Assembly: GCA_043747835.1 (NCBI GenBank)
Contig: JAYTOK010000053.1
Location: forward strand, 58,357-122,356
Direction of reading: 5' to 3'
Origin: CADEED01 sp043747835
GTDB lineage: Bacteria > Pseudomonadota > Gammaproteobacteria > Steroidobacterales > Steroidobacteraceae
DNA length: 64,000 bases
Below, piece after piece: positions 49,676 to 58,320 of this stretch. Within the stretch, counting starts at the first letter, position 1. Every line of letters starts with the position of its first letter. A program made the translations under genes and the position numbers. The notes beneath the pieces are model-generated. The model was given only the letters and a program-made list of their open reading frames with translations, searched no databases and was not told where the DNA came from.

Positions 49676-50887
49676 CTTCGTCGCCCTCAGCGCGATCAAC
49701 ACGCACCCAAACGTCATCGCCCCCGCAACGAGGAAAGGCGCTCCCGGCAGGTAGATGGACGCCTCCCCGCCCGCGTAGTGGCTGAACAACTGCGTCATGA
49801 AGATCGGCGACAACACCGCCGCGATGCTCGCGATGCTGGCCAGCGCGCCCTGCAGCTCACCCTGCGATGACGGCCCCGCCTGCCGCGACATCACGCTCTG
49901 CACCGCGGGGTTCGCGATGCTGCCCAAAGATCCGATCGCGATCGCGGGGTAGATCATCCACCCGAGCGGCACGAGCGCATACGCGATGAACCCGACGGTC
50001 ATCAGCAGGAATCCCGCCACGATCGCTCGCCGCTCGCCGAGCTTCGGCACGACCCATCCCGTCAAACCCCCCATGACGATCACCGTCATGACGCCGACGA
50101 ACGTGAGCGACCATCCGGTCTCTGCCGGTCCCCAACCAAACTTCTGCGCGGTGAAGAACATCCACACGGCCGGCAGCGAGTCGTGCGCGATCTGGTAGAG
50201 GAACACCGCGAACAACAATCCCGCGACCATGGGCAGATGCGCCAGCGCCTTCAACGCGCCGAATGGATTCGCGCGCGCCCATTCGAACTTCCGGCGCCGC
50301 TCCGGCGGCAGCGACTCGGGCAACGCGAAATACCCGAACACGACGTTCGCCAACGCGAGCGCCGCCGCCACGAAGAACGGCGCGCGCGGGTCGAGCCACT
50401 CTGCGACGAAGCCGCCGATCACGGGGCCCAGCGTGAAGCCGCCGCCCCAGGCGGCGCCGATGAAGCCGAAATGCTTCGCCCGGTTGGTGTCGTCGGAGAT
50501 GTCGCCGATGTACGCGCCGGCGGCGGCAAACGATGCACCGAACACACCGGCGAACGCGCGGCCGACGAACAGCCACACCATCGACGTCGCGAGGCCGGTC
50601 AGCAGGAAATCCACGCCGAACGCGAGCAGCGAGCCGAGAAGCAAGGGTCGCCGCCCGTACCGGTCGCTCAGGTTCCCGACGATGGGCGCCATGAAGAACT
50701 GCAGCAGCGCGTATACCGCCATGAGGTAGCCGCTCCAGTCCGCGGCGGTGCTCACCGGCTCTCCCGTGAGCTGCATGATCACGGGGGGCAGCGACGGGAT
50801 GATGATTCCGAACCCCAGACTGTCGATGAAGACCGTGAGCAGGACGAAGGTGAGGGCGGCGCGGCTGGACGTCATGGGGGCCGGCAT
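49673..50887 (-). CDS. MFS drug/metabolite exporter (TetA-like)
   Basis: 404 residues from the ATG at 50887; the ATG at 50875 is also possible. Twelve membrane helices. Motif A is GNLSDRYGRRPLLLGS in the 2-3 loop; DSLGFGIIIPSLPPVI in helix 1 and FVGRAFAGVFGASFAAAGAYIGDI in helices 4-5 (see GRAFAGV and AYIGDI) are typical of the TetA/DHA1 branch. It exchanges a drug or metabolite for protons. The substrate is unknown. It is divergent from the ECF sigma gene with a gap of only 56 bp. Confidence 0.9.
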   Translation of the reverse strand: MPAPMTSSRAALTFVLLTVFIDSLGFGIIIPSLPPVIMQLTGEPVSTAADWSGYLMAVYALLQFFMAPIVGNLSDRYGRRPLLLGSLLAFGVDFLLTGLATSMVWLFVGRAFAGVFGASFAAAGAYIGDISDDTNRAKHFGFIGAAWGGGFTLGPVIGGFVAEWLDPRAPFFVAAALALANVVFGYFALPESLPPERRRKFEWARANPFGALKALAHLPMVAGLLFAVFLYQIAHDSLPAVWMFFTAQKFGWGPAETGWSLTFVGVMTVIVMGGLTGWVVPKLGERRAIVAGFLLMTVGFIAYALVPLGWMIYPAIAIGSLGSIANPAVQSVMSRQAGPSSQGELQGALASIASIAAVLSPIFMTQLFSHYAGGEASIYLPGAPFLVAGAMTFGCVLIALRATK

Positions 50888-50943
50888 TCTCCGGCATATG
50901 TATAGTCTGCATCCAGTAGTAGCTGTCGACCGTAGCAAAGCAC

Positions 50944-51510
50944 ATGGACCGGACCGACTCATTGCCCCCGGAAATCGAGCTCGCCCGGCTCTTGCAGCGC
51001 TGTGCGGCCGAGGACAGCGCCGCATTCCGGACGCTGTACGACAAGACATCGCCCATCCTTTTCGCGCGCCTGCTGCGCATGCTCCGCCGCCGTTCGGTCG
51101 CCGAAGAGGCACTGCAGGACGTGTATGTCCGCATCTGGCAGCGTGCCTCGCAGTTCGAAGCGCACCGCGGCCGCGCGCTGGCGTGGATGGTCACGATCGC
51201 GCGCTATGCCGCCATCGACCTGATGCGTCGCGAGCGCATGACGCTGGTCTCCGACGATTCGCTCGCGGAGATTGCCGACGAGTCGGCGGGCGACGCGGGG
51301 GGCATCGAAAAGCCTAACAACTTCGACGACTGCATCGGCCGCCTCAACGACAAGACGCAGCAATGTCTGAATCTGGCCTTCGTTGAAGGCCGTTCGCACG
51401 AAGAGATCGCCCGGCTCACGACCAATCCGCTGGGCAGCGTGAAGAGCTGGATTCGCCGCGGATTGCTGAGCCTCAAGGAATGTCTGTCCGCCGAGGGGCA
51501 GGCGACATGA
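50944..51510 (+). CDS. ECF sigma factor
   Basis: 188 residues. Region 2 spans about 20-90 with EEALQDVYVRIWQRASQF and MVTIARYAAIDLMRR; region 4 spans about 125-180 with LNDKTQQCLNLAFVEGRSHE and TTNPLGSVKSWIRRGLLSLK. This is the SigK-like ECF group. Its stop overlaps the ATG of the anti-sigma gene (ATGA). It would be released from the membrane anti-sigma factor on an envelope or oxidative signal and transcribe its own operon and target genes. Possible targets include the surface-protein gene downstream. Confidence 0.92.
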   Translation: MDRTDSLPPEIELARLLQRCAAEDSAAFRTLYDKTSPILFARLLRMLRRRSVAEEALQDVYVRIWQRASQFEAHRGRALAWMVTIARYAAIDLMRRERMTLVSDDSLAEIADESAGDAGGIEKPNNFDDCIGRLNDKTQQCLNLAFVEGRSHEEIARLTTNPLGSVKSWIRRGLLSLKECLSAEGQAT

Positions 51511-52199
51511 GGTCGCCCAATCGGGATCTGCTGGACCGCCTCGCGGCGGAATACGTACTCGGCACGCTGCGGGGCCGCGCACGCCGGCGCTTCGAAAGCT
51601 GGCTCGTGTCGCCGCAGGTGGGGGCCCTCGTGAACGCCTGGGAAAACAGACTCGCTGGACTCGAACCGCCTTTGAAGAGCGTCGCGCCGCCGGCGTCCGT
51701 CTGGCGCGGCATCCAGAGCAAGCTCGAGCTGCGCCGCGCGCCCGCTCATTCGTCGATGCGTTGGGTCGGCATCGCCGCTTCGCTGCTGTTCTTCGGCGTG
51801 CTCGGCGTGTTCCTCACGCGCGAGGGGCTCAAGCCGCCCGTGGTCGAAATGCTCGCGTCAACGCAGCGCTCGTTCCTGCAGGCCGATCCGCAAACTATCT
51901 ACTGGCGCGTCGAGATTCTCGGCGAGAACCAGGAGATCTCCCTGCACGTGCACGTCGTCCACGACCTGCCGCCCGGCAAGTCGCACGAGCTCTGGGCGCT
52001 GCCTGAAGGTGGCGGCGCGCCCGTTTCGCTCGGCCTGATGCCGCACACCGGAGACCAACGTCGCGTCCTGACCGCCATGCAGCGCGTGGCGCTCGGGAAT
52101 TCGCGGCAGATCGCCGTGAGCCTCGAGCCCGAGGGCGGCTCTCCCACGGTCGGGCCGACCGGTCCCGTGCTGCTCGTGGCCCCCCTCGCGCCGGCTTGA
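51507..52199 (+). CDS. Membrane anti-sigma factor (RskA-like)
   Basis: 230 residues from the ATG at 51507. The cytoplasmic N-terminus (about 5-80) has the anti-sigma fold LLDRLAAEYVLGTLRGRARR without a HxxxCxxC zinc motif, as in the anti-sigma-K group. One membrane helix lies at about 86-106, then a periplasmic domain with the RskA pattern (EISLHVHVVHDLPPGKSHELWALPEG in the middle; key words HDLPPGKSHELWAL and GNSRQIAVSLEPEGGSP). Overlap with the sigma gene fixes the pair. Loss of the periplasmic domain by proteolysis would free the sigma factor. Confidence 0.9.
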   Translation: MRSPNRDLLDRLAAEYVLGTLRGRARRRFESWLVSPQVGALVNAWENRLAGLEPPLKSVAPPASVWRGIQSKLELRRAPAHSSMRWVGIAASLLFFGVLGVFLTREGLKPPVVEMLASTQRSFLQADPQTIYWRVEILGENQEISLHVHVVHDLPPGKSHELWALPEGGGAPVSLGLMPHTGDQRRVLTAMQRVALGNSRQIAVSLEPEGGSPTVGPTGPVLLVAPLAPA

Positions 52200-52322
52200 T
52201 TTCATTCGGGCGGCGACCACCCGAAAGGGTGTGAAGCCGTTCTCAATGAGGGACTTACGGGCGCCCCCATTATGAGAGGCAGGCCCAAGTCTATTGCGCC
52301 GCAACTCCTTAAAGTCAACTCC

Positions 52323-55300
52323 ATGAGAGAGCCGTCCGGTCACGGCATCCGTGGTTTAAGCCACTACGGGTGGGTCTTTGCATTGCTCGTGTTCGCGCTT
52401 TCGAGCGCGCGGGACGCGAGTGCGCAGGCCATCACGCGCTTCGTGCGCGACACCGGCAACATCAACTTCACGACGACCGGCGGTTCGATGCGCACGCAGC
52501 CGAACACCGCCGGCGGCACGCAGATGTGTAACGTCGCGGCGACGAGCTCGCAGCAGCTCACCGGCATCCCCGCGCTCCGCACGGTCCGCACCGCCTACCT
52601 ATATTGGGGCGCGTCGGGCACCACGCCCGACACCAGCGTCACGCTGAACGGCAACACCGTCACCGCGTCGCGTACGTTCGAGAGCACGTTCAACAACGGC
52701 ACCGCGTACGAGTTCTACGGCGGCTTCGCCGACGTCACCAGCCTCGTGACGGGCAACGGCACGTACACCTTCGGCGGGCTCAACGTGAGCACCGGAAATC
52801 CCTGGTGCGGATCGCAGGCGGTCGTCGGTGGCTGGTCTCTCATCGTGATCTATGAGGCTCCGGCGGAACGACTGCGCGCGATCAATCTCTACGACGGCCT
52901 CGACTACTTCTTCGACAGCCAGGTGACTCAAACGCCAGATGGCTTTCGCGTGCCCGCGACGGGCATCGACGGGCGCGTCGCGGTGTTTACGCTCGAAGGC
53001 GATCCTCAGAACTCCGTTCCGGTGACTGGCGGCAACGGCTTCAGCGAAGCGATGCGGTTCAACGGCACGACGCTCGACGACCTGCTCGTCCCACCGGCGA
53101 GCACTCCGACGGTGCAACAGTTCGACGGCACGATCAGCACCGTCAGCAGCCTCACGAGCTATGGCGTCGACGTCGACCAGTACGACGTGACCGCGCTGCT
53201 CGCTCCGGGACAGACGAGCGCGACGACGGTCTACTCGGCGGGCTCGGACCTCGTCCTGCTCATGGCGCAGATCGTCAGCGCGACGTCCGATCCCGCCGTC
53301 GACCTCTCCGTCACGAAATCACACACCGGCACATTCGTCTCGGGCGCGCAGGGCGTCTACACGATCACGGTGTCCAACGCGGCCGGCATGGAACGCGAGG
53401 ACAACATCGTCACCGTGACGGACACGCTGCCGGCCGGACTCACTTTCGCTTCTGGCACCGGCACCGGCTGGACCTGCTCGGCCGTGGGTCAGGCCGTCAC
53501 CTGCACGCATGCGCCGACGCTGAACGCGGGCGCGTCCCTCCCGCCGATCACGCTCACCGTGAACGTCACGGAAGGCGCGGCGGCATCGGTGACGAACAGC
53601 GTCACCGTCGGCTCCACGAGCTACGATCTCTCGTCGGCCAACAACACGACGACCGACGTCACCGCGACGGTCGACCCGACGGTCAACACGAACACGAAAA
53701 CCTTCGTGGACCTGAACGGCGGCGAAGCCGCGCCCGGCGATACGCTGCGCTACACGGTCACGCTGAACGAAACCGCGGGCGGACAGGCGATCAACGTCTC
53801 CGTCACCGACAACATTCCGGAGAACACGACATTCGCCGGCTTCGTGTCGCTGCCCGTTGGCGCGACCAGCGCGTTCTCCGCGCCGCCGCTCGGCACGTTC
53901 CTGCGCGGCGTGTTCACCGTCTCGAACATCACCGTCGCGGCCAACGGCTCCGCAACGATCGTCTTCGACGTGACGGTCAACGCGGGTACCGCGCCCGGCG
54001 AGACGATCGACAACACCGCGATCGTCAACAATCCGAACGGCCCGGAGAACAGTCCGGCGACGCCGCAGATCATCGTGACGCCGTCGCTCGTGCCGGCCGC
54101 CGGCATCAAGTTCATCTATCTACGTCGCAACGCCAGCAACGTGATCTCGATGTCGCGCATCCGCCCGACGATCGCCGATACCAACGAGAACGTCGCGACC
54201 AACACGACGGACGCGTGGACGATCACGCCGGCGTTGCAGGGGCCGCTCACGATTCCCGCGGGCAACATTCCCGTGCGGCTGTGGCTGTCGCGTAACGGCG
54301 GCACCGGCGCGCGCAACGTGACCGTCGCGCTCGTCGCGAGTGGCGGCATCGGCACGATCGCGACGCTGACGCAGAGCGTGACACCCAACAACAGCACGAC
54401 CGTGCCGACGCTGAGCTCGTTCACGCTCGTCAATGCGGTCGTACGCAATCTGCCGGCCGGCACGACGCTCACGTTGAACGTCACGAACGCCGCCGGTGTG
54501 AACACGATGGTGGTCTGGCCGAACGCGGACAACCTGAGCACGCTCGGTGTGCCCAACAACTCGCGCGTCGAGCTCAACACGACGACGGTCATCAACGTCG
54601 ACAGCGTGACGACGTGGAATGCCGCGTTCAACGGCGGCAGCGCGCAGAGCGTGTTCTATCCGGGCGCGACAGTGTTCATGCGCGCGCAGGTCAGCGATCC
54701 GTTCGGCAGCTTCGACATCAGCGGCGCGACGCTGACGCTGCTCAATCCGTCCGGCACCGCGATCGTCACGAACCAGGTGATGGTCGCGCAGGGCGCGCCG
54801 GCGACGTGTAATTCGACGAGTGCCGCGACCTGTATTTTCCAGCAGAGCTTCGTCGTGCCCGCGTCTCCGGCGCTGGGCACGTACACGGTGCGCGTGACGG
54901 CGAACGAAGGTGTCGAAGGCACCGTGACCGATCTCGGCGTCGGCACGTTCACGGTGGTGATTCCGCAGCCCTCGCTCACGATCCTGAAGACGTCGACCGT
55001 GCTGTCGGATCCGGTCAACCTCACGACGAACCCGAAGCGCATCCCGCTCGCCGTCGTTCAGTACGACATCGTGACGTCGAACAGCGGGCCGGGGACCGTC
55101 GATGCGAACACGCTCACGATCACCGATCTGGTCCCCGCGAACACCTCGCTCTATGTCGCAACGACGCCGGGCGATCCGGTGGTGTTCATCAATGGTGCGC
55201 CCGTGAGCGGGCTCACCTGGAGCTACGCGGCCAACGTGTCGTATTCGAACGTGGGTGTGGCGGGGCCGTGGACGTATGTGCCCTCGCCGGATCCGGATGG

Positions 55301-55409
55301 ATTCGATGCCGCGGTGCGCGCGCTGCGCGTGGCACCGGGCGGGACGATGAATGCGGTGGGCGGCGGCAACCCGGCGTTCACGATCCAGTTCCGCGTACGG
55401 GTGAATTAA
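52323..55409 (+). CDS. Large secreted DUF11-repeat surface protein
   Basis: 1,028 residues from the ATG at 52323, chosen because it gives a normal signal peptide (about 1-34); an ATG at 52272 is in frame but adds 17 residues. The N-terminal third (about 35-320) has a beta-rich domain with few Cys (TAYLYWGASG, WSLIVIYEAPAE). Next come DUF11-type repeats (PAVDLSVTKSHTGTFVSGAQ, DTLPAGLTF, NTKTFVDLNGGEAAPGDTLR, DNIPENTTF), then further Ig-like beta domains and a final DUF11 repeat near 920-1010. Its role is probably adhesion or surface coat. It lies 123 bp after the sigma/anti-sigma pair. Confidence 0.8.
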   Translation: MREPSGHGIRGLSHYGWVFALLVFALSSARDASAQAITRFVRDTGNINFTTTGGSMRTQPNTAGGTQMCNVAATSSQQLTGIPALRTVRTAYLYWGASGTTPDTSVTLNGNTVTASRTFESTFNNGTAYEFYGGFADVTSLVTGNGTYTFGGLNVSTGNPWCGSQAVVGGWSLIVIYEAPAERLRAINLYDGLDYFFDSQVTQTPDGFRVPATGIDGRVAVFTLEGDPQNSVPVTGGNGFSEAMRFNGTTLDDLLVPPASTPTVQQFDGTISTVSSLTSYGVDVDQYDVTALLAPGQTSATTVYSAGSDLVLLMAQIVSATSDPAVDLSVTKSHTGTFVSGAQGVYTITVSNAAGMEREDNIVTVTDTLPAGLTFASGTGTGWTCSAVGQAVTCTHAPTLNAGASLPPITLTVNVTEGAAASVTNSVTVGSTSYDLSSANNTTTDVTATVDPTVNTNTKTFVDLNGGEAAPGDTLRYTVTLNETAGGQAINVSVTDNIPENTTFAGFVSLPVGATSAFSAPPLGTFLRGVFTVSNITVAANGSATIVFDVTVNAGTAPGETIDNTAIVNNPNGPENSPATPQIIVTPSLVPAAGIKFIYLRRNASNVISMSRIRPTIADTNENVATNTTDAWTITPALQGPLTIPAGNIPVRLWLSRNGGTGARNVTVALVASGGIGTIATLTQSVTPNNSTTVPTLSSFTLVNAVVRNLPAGTTLTLNVTNAAGVNTMVVWPNADNLSTLGVPNNSRVELNTTTVINVDSVTTWNAAFNGGSAQSVFYPGATVFMRAQVSDPFGSFDISGATLTLLNPSGTAIVTNQVMVAQGAPATCNSTSAATCIFQQSFVVPASPALGTYTVRVTANEGVEGTVTDLGVGTFTVVIPQPSLTILKTSTVLSDPVNLTTNPKRIPLAVVQYDIVTSNSGPGTVDANTLTITDLVPANTSLYVATTPGDPVVFINGAPVSGLTWSYAANVSYSNVGVAGPWTYVPSPDPDGFDAAVRALRVAPGGTMNAVGGGNPAFTIQFRVRVN

Positions 55410-55484
55410 GGCTGTTTCCTGCGGGAAAAGCTCCCGCGCGCACCGGATCGAAGCAAATCCGGGGCACGTGCACTCAAGCTGGTC

Positions 55485-55515
55485 TGTCAGATTCCAGACA
55501 AGCCGTCAGACCCCG
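55485..55515 (+). promoter_or_regulatory. Candidate activator site for sigma-54 promoter 2
   Basis: TGTC-N8-GACA is an exact inverted repeat at 55485-55500, followed by GTCA at 55505. The stretch TGTCA...TTCC...GAC...GTCA resembles the one upstream of sigma-54 promoter 1 with slightly different spacing. It ends about 50 bp before the -24 element, within normal range for an enhancer-binding protein. Confidence 0.4.
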
Positions 55516-55555
55516 AAATCACGCAGTCACACGCCTGATTTAGCCTTTCGCACGT

Positions 55556-55572
55556 TGGCACGGCGATTGCTT
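55556..55572 (+). promoter_or_regulatory. Sigma-54 (RpoN) -24/-12 promoter 2
   Basis: TGGCAC-N5-TTGC followed by TT is a full match to the RpoN consensus with the correct 10-bp spacing between GG and GC. The predicted start is near 55582. The downstream segment ends at a strong terminator 90 nt later. The same core (TGGCACG...TTGCTTT.TC) occurs at sigma-54 promoter 1. Confidence 0.85.
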
Positions 55573-55581
55573 TATCAGTTA

Positions 55582-55671
55582 CGTCTGCGGAATGTTCTCC
55601 TCCCCCCTCGTGAGACATTTTTTGCTGGACAGACGCGCACAGGAACGGAAGGTCCTGTGCGCGTTTTTTTT
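55582..55671 (+). ncRNA. Predicted sigma-54-dependent small RNA 2 (about 90 nt)
   Basis: From the predicted RpoN start to an intrinsic terminator. Near the 5' end AATGT and ACATT can pair, exposing a loop with CTCCTCCCCCC, which is complementary to Shine-Dalgarno sequences; such C-rich loops are the seed regions of several known small RNAs. An ATG at 55592 begins a frame that runs through the terminator stem, so a peptide is unlikely. No gene starts within 200 bp downstream except a decayed one. Confidence 0.65.
55634..55671 (+). terminator. Intrinsic terminator of sigma-54 unit 2
   Basis: A perfect 11-bp stem (CGCGCACAGGA with TCCTGTGCGCG) with an 8-nt loop is followed by eight T residues. 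It is the best intrinsic terminator in the window and follows no protein-coding gene directly. Confidence 0.92.
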
Positions 55672-55710
55672 GGGGAGTGGCCCCAAAGCGCCCTTTGGGG
55701 CCACTCCCCA
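55671..55710. repeat. 18-bp-arm palindrome with GGGGAGTGGCCCC
   Basis: TGGGGAGTGGCCCCAAAG and its exact complement flank CGCC. It abuts the T-run of the sRNA terminator. The GGGG-N5-CCCC core recalls the other palindrome families of the window. Confidence 0.75.
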
Positions 55711-55800
55711 AACGCCTCTTTGGTGCCGAACCTCATTCCCACAGCGTTGGTAATCGATTCCGACCGCGGTGAGCGCACGGCGCCATCTACTGTCGGTGTC

Positions 55801-56255
55801 ATGCGCATCTCCTCATTGCTCCTCGCTGCCTTGCTGGCCACCACCGCCTCCGCCTCGAACTACCGTGATGTGACGCGGGCCGTCGGCAACGACGCCATGC
55901 TCGCGAGCGCGGGAGTTACGCCGGAGCGCGCGCGATTGCGTGCGCAATGCAGTGCCGCCGTCGTCGAGACCGACGACCCGCCAGAGTTCTTCGACTGCGT
56001 GTAGGTGCAGACCGATCGCGATCTGAATCTATTCAGCCTCGAGGACGGGTTCCTGATGTCGGAGCTCCAGCTCACGCTCGGCAACATGGATGGCGTCGCA
56101 CTGCAGACGATGGGGCGCTTAGCAGTTGCAGATCTTCAGCGGCAGTCGCGTGGCGGCGCTCTATATCCACGGCAAGGGGTGGATCGACGCAGCGCAGACC
56201 GAGCGCGTTTACGTGTGGCTGCGCGCGCGCGCCGCGCAAGTGGATCGGGCCTTGA
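55801..56255 (+). pseudogene. Decayed gene for a small secreted protein
   Basis: An ATG at 55801 starts a signal peptide (about 1-19) and a reading frame of 67 codons that stops at a TAG (56002-56004). The same frame continues without gap for about 36 more codons (LNLFSLEDGFLMSELQLTLG, MDGVALQTMG), and then the coding pattern shifts frame at about 56113-56125 to SGSRVAALYIHGKGWIDAAQ and TERVYVWLRARAAQVDRAL, ending at TGA 56253-56255. One premature stop and one frameshift therefore break an original protein of about 150 residues. The family is not recognised. The palindrome at 56259 begins 4 bp later. Confidence 0.65.
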
Positions 56256-56258
56256 GGA

Positions 56259-56309
56259 GAAAAAGGGGACAGATCTATTTAGCCCCTAAATAGATCTGTC
56301 CCCTTTTTC
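56259..56309. repeat. Perfect palindrome with GGGGACAGATCTATTT
   Basis: 24-bp perfect arms (56259-56282 and 56286-56309) flank CCC. The word AAAGGGGACAGATCTATTT is, from memory, widespread in environmental genomes near REP-associated tyrosine transposase genes; none is visible here. The right arm covers the stop region of the convergent gene at 56308. Confidence 0.85.
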
Positions 56310-56718
56310 AAAGGTGCCGGCGGTAGAACACCACGTACTCGCCTTCGCCCGGATCCACCTCCAGGCACCAGCCGTTGTCCTTCTTGCTGCGGTAGAGGTT
56401 CTCCGCGATCCACCCGACGATCGGCGTGCGCTTGAGCTCGGGAGTCAACAGCCGCGCGCGCATGTCGCTGTTGCGTGGCCACGTGAGCGGCACGAGTCCG
56501 GGTTCGAGATCGAACAGCGCGGAGCTCTCGATGTTCGCGGGCCTGCGATTGCGCTTGCGCGATTTCTGCGCGAGCTCGAGATTCATCGTGTGGGGAATGT
56601 CGAGCGGCGCACGCGCCGAGAACGGACGGTCGAGCGCGTCATCGCCCGCACGCGCAGTGCCGACTCCTCCCAACAAGATGCAGAACGCGAACCCGATCAT
56701 GCCAACCCGCAGGTGCAT
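56308..56718 (-). CDS. Small secreted protein of unknown function
   Basis: 136 residues with a signal peptide of about 1-24 (ARA cleavage). GAGG lies upstream of the ATG. The mature part has MNLELAQKSRKRNRRPANIE, a basic stretch, and a C-terminal domain with TPIVGWIAENLYRSKKDNGW and LEVDPGEGEYVVFYRRHL. A single cysteine is near residue 118. No family is recognised. Confidence 0.6.
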   Translation of the reverse strand: MHLRVGMIGFAFCILLGGVGTARAGDDALDRPFSARAPLDIPHTMNLELAQKSRKRNRRPANIESSALFDLEPGLVPLTWPRNSDMRARLLTPELKRTPIVGWIAENLYRSKKDNGWCLEVDPGEGEYVVFYRRHL

Positions 56719-56904
56719 AAAACGACCTCGTGAAACCTCGCTAACAGGTTAGGGGCACCTGACCGGCACTCGCAAGCGGGCGCTCCCCGGTTCGTGCCGA
56801 GGTGCGCAATACGCACGGTCTTTCCTCCGCTGCGCCGCCGAATGCGCTGGCTTAAGGGCGTGCGCCGGTCATAATGCGCCCGAAATACCGCACAGGTTTT
56901 TCAC

Positions 56905-58320
56905 TTGAGCATCGACCAGACAATCAACGCGTGGCTTGCGCCCATCGCCGACTGGTTCGGCCGCGTCGTCTTCTTCTCGATCCCCGTGAACGGCGCGCAA
57001 CTGCCGCTCATCCTCGTGTGGCTCATCGCCGGCGGCGTCGTCTGCACGCTCGCGTTCAAGTTCGTGAACCTGCGCGGCTTCCGGCATTCCGCGCGCGTCA
57101 TCCGCGGCGACTATTCGAGCAAGGATCATCCCGGCGAAGCCACTCCGTTCCAGGCGTTGTCGACAGCCGTCTCGGGAACCGTCGGACTCGGCGCGATCGG
57201 CGGCGTCGCGATCGCGATCACGCTGGGCGGTCCGGGCGCCGCATTCTGGATGGTGATCGCGGGCTTCCTCGGCATGAGCACGAAGTTCGCCGAGGTCACG
57301 CTCGCCGTGAAATACCGGCAGGTGCGCGCGGACGGCACGATCTCCGGCGGCGCGATGCACTACGTCCCGATCGCGCTCCAGCGCGTCGGCATGCCGCGTC
57401 TCGGCAAATTCCTCGCGGGCTTCTTCTGCGTCGCCGCGGTCGGCGGCTCGCTGACCATCTTCCAGGTGAACCAGGCGTACATCCAGTTCCGCGCCGTCAC
57501 CGGCTTCGAGCAGGGCTTCGTGTTCGGCGCGGTCATCGCGGCGTGGATCGGCTTCGTTCTGTTCGGCGGCGTGAAGCGCATCGTGCAGTGGACCGACAAG
57601 TTGTCGCCGTTCATGTGCCTGCTCTACATCGTCGCGTGCCTCGTCGTGCTGGGCGCGAACTTCACGAACATCCCGTCCGCCTTCGCGACGATCGTGACCA
57701 CGGCGTTCGCGCCGGACGCGGTTGCCGGCGGCATCGTCGGCGCGCTGATCCAGGGCTTTCGTCGCGCGGCGTTTGCGAACGAAGCCGGCCTGGGCTCCGC
57801 GCCGATGGCGCATGCGACGGTGCGCACGAAAGAGCCGATGTCGCAAGGCTTCGCGGCATTGATGGAGCCGTTCCTCGATTGCGTGATCATCTGCCTGCTC
57901 ACCGCGCTCGTCGTGGTCGTCAGCGGCGTGCACGAGACGAGCACGAGCCAGGGCATCGCGCTGACATCCGATGCGTTCGCGACCGTGGTGCCGTGGTTCC
58001 CGATCGTGCTCGCGGTGGTCGCGATCCTGTTCGCGCTGTCGACAGTGCTCTCGTGGGGCTACTACGGCGAACAGGCGTGGACCTGGCTCTTCAGCGAGCG
58101 CAAGGCGAGCCGTCTCGCGTATCGCGCGTTCCTCTGCGGCGTGTTGTCGATCTCGGCGACGCTCGAGATCGGGCAGGTGGTCAACATCGTGGATTCGCTG
58201 AACTTCAGCATGGCGATCCCGAACCTGATCGCGGTCTATCTATTGCTTCCCGAACTGCGCGCCGATCTCAAGGATTACTGGCAGCGCGTCGTACTCAAGG
58301 CGCCCGAGGTGAAGGCATGA
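56905..58320 (+). CDS. AGCS-family sodium:alanine/glycine symporter
   Basis: 471 residues from a TTG with AGG upstream. About eleven membrane helices. GTVGLGAIGGVAIAITLGGP and FLGMSTKFAEVTLAVKYR are the AGCS signatures; QGFRRAAFANEAGLGSAPMA covers the conserved NEAGLGSAP. It imports alanine or glycine with sodium. WGYYGEQAWTWLF near residue 385 is also typical. Its stop overlaps the start of the YjdF-like gene (ATGA). Confidence 0.92.
   Translation: MSIDQTINAWLAPIADWFGRVVFFSIPVNGAQLPLILVWLIAGGVVCTLAFKFVNLRGFRHSARVIRGDYSSKDHPGEATPFQALSTAVSGTVGLGAIGGVAIAITLGGPGAAFWMVIAGFLGMSTKFAEVTLAVKYRQVRADGTISGGAMHYVPIALQRVGMPRLGKFLAGFFCVAAVGGSLTIFQVNQAYIQFRAVTGFEQGFVFGAVIAAWIGFVLFGGVKRIVQWTDKLSPFMCLLYIVACLVVLGANFTNIPSAFATIVTTAFAPDAVAGGIVGALIQGFRRAAFANEAGLGSAPMAHATVRTKEPMSQGFAALMEPFLDCVIICLLTALVVVVSGVHETSTSQGIALTSDAFATVVPWFPIVLAVVAILFALSTVLSWGYYGEQAWTWLFSERKASRLAYRAFLCGVLSISATLEIGQVVNIVDSLNFSMAIPNLIAVYLLLPELRADLKDYWQRVVLKAPEVKA

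Noticed and set aside
55592..55671. ATG and short frame in sigma-54 unit 2
   Set aside because: The frame runs through the terminator stem and T-run, so it is not a normal peptide gene.
56005..56289. Independent 94-codon gene after the TAG at 56002
   Set aside because: Its C-terminal part switches to nonsense and runs into a palindrome; it is better explained as a fragment of the decayed gene at 55801.
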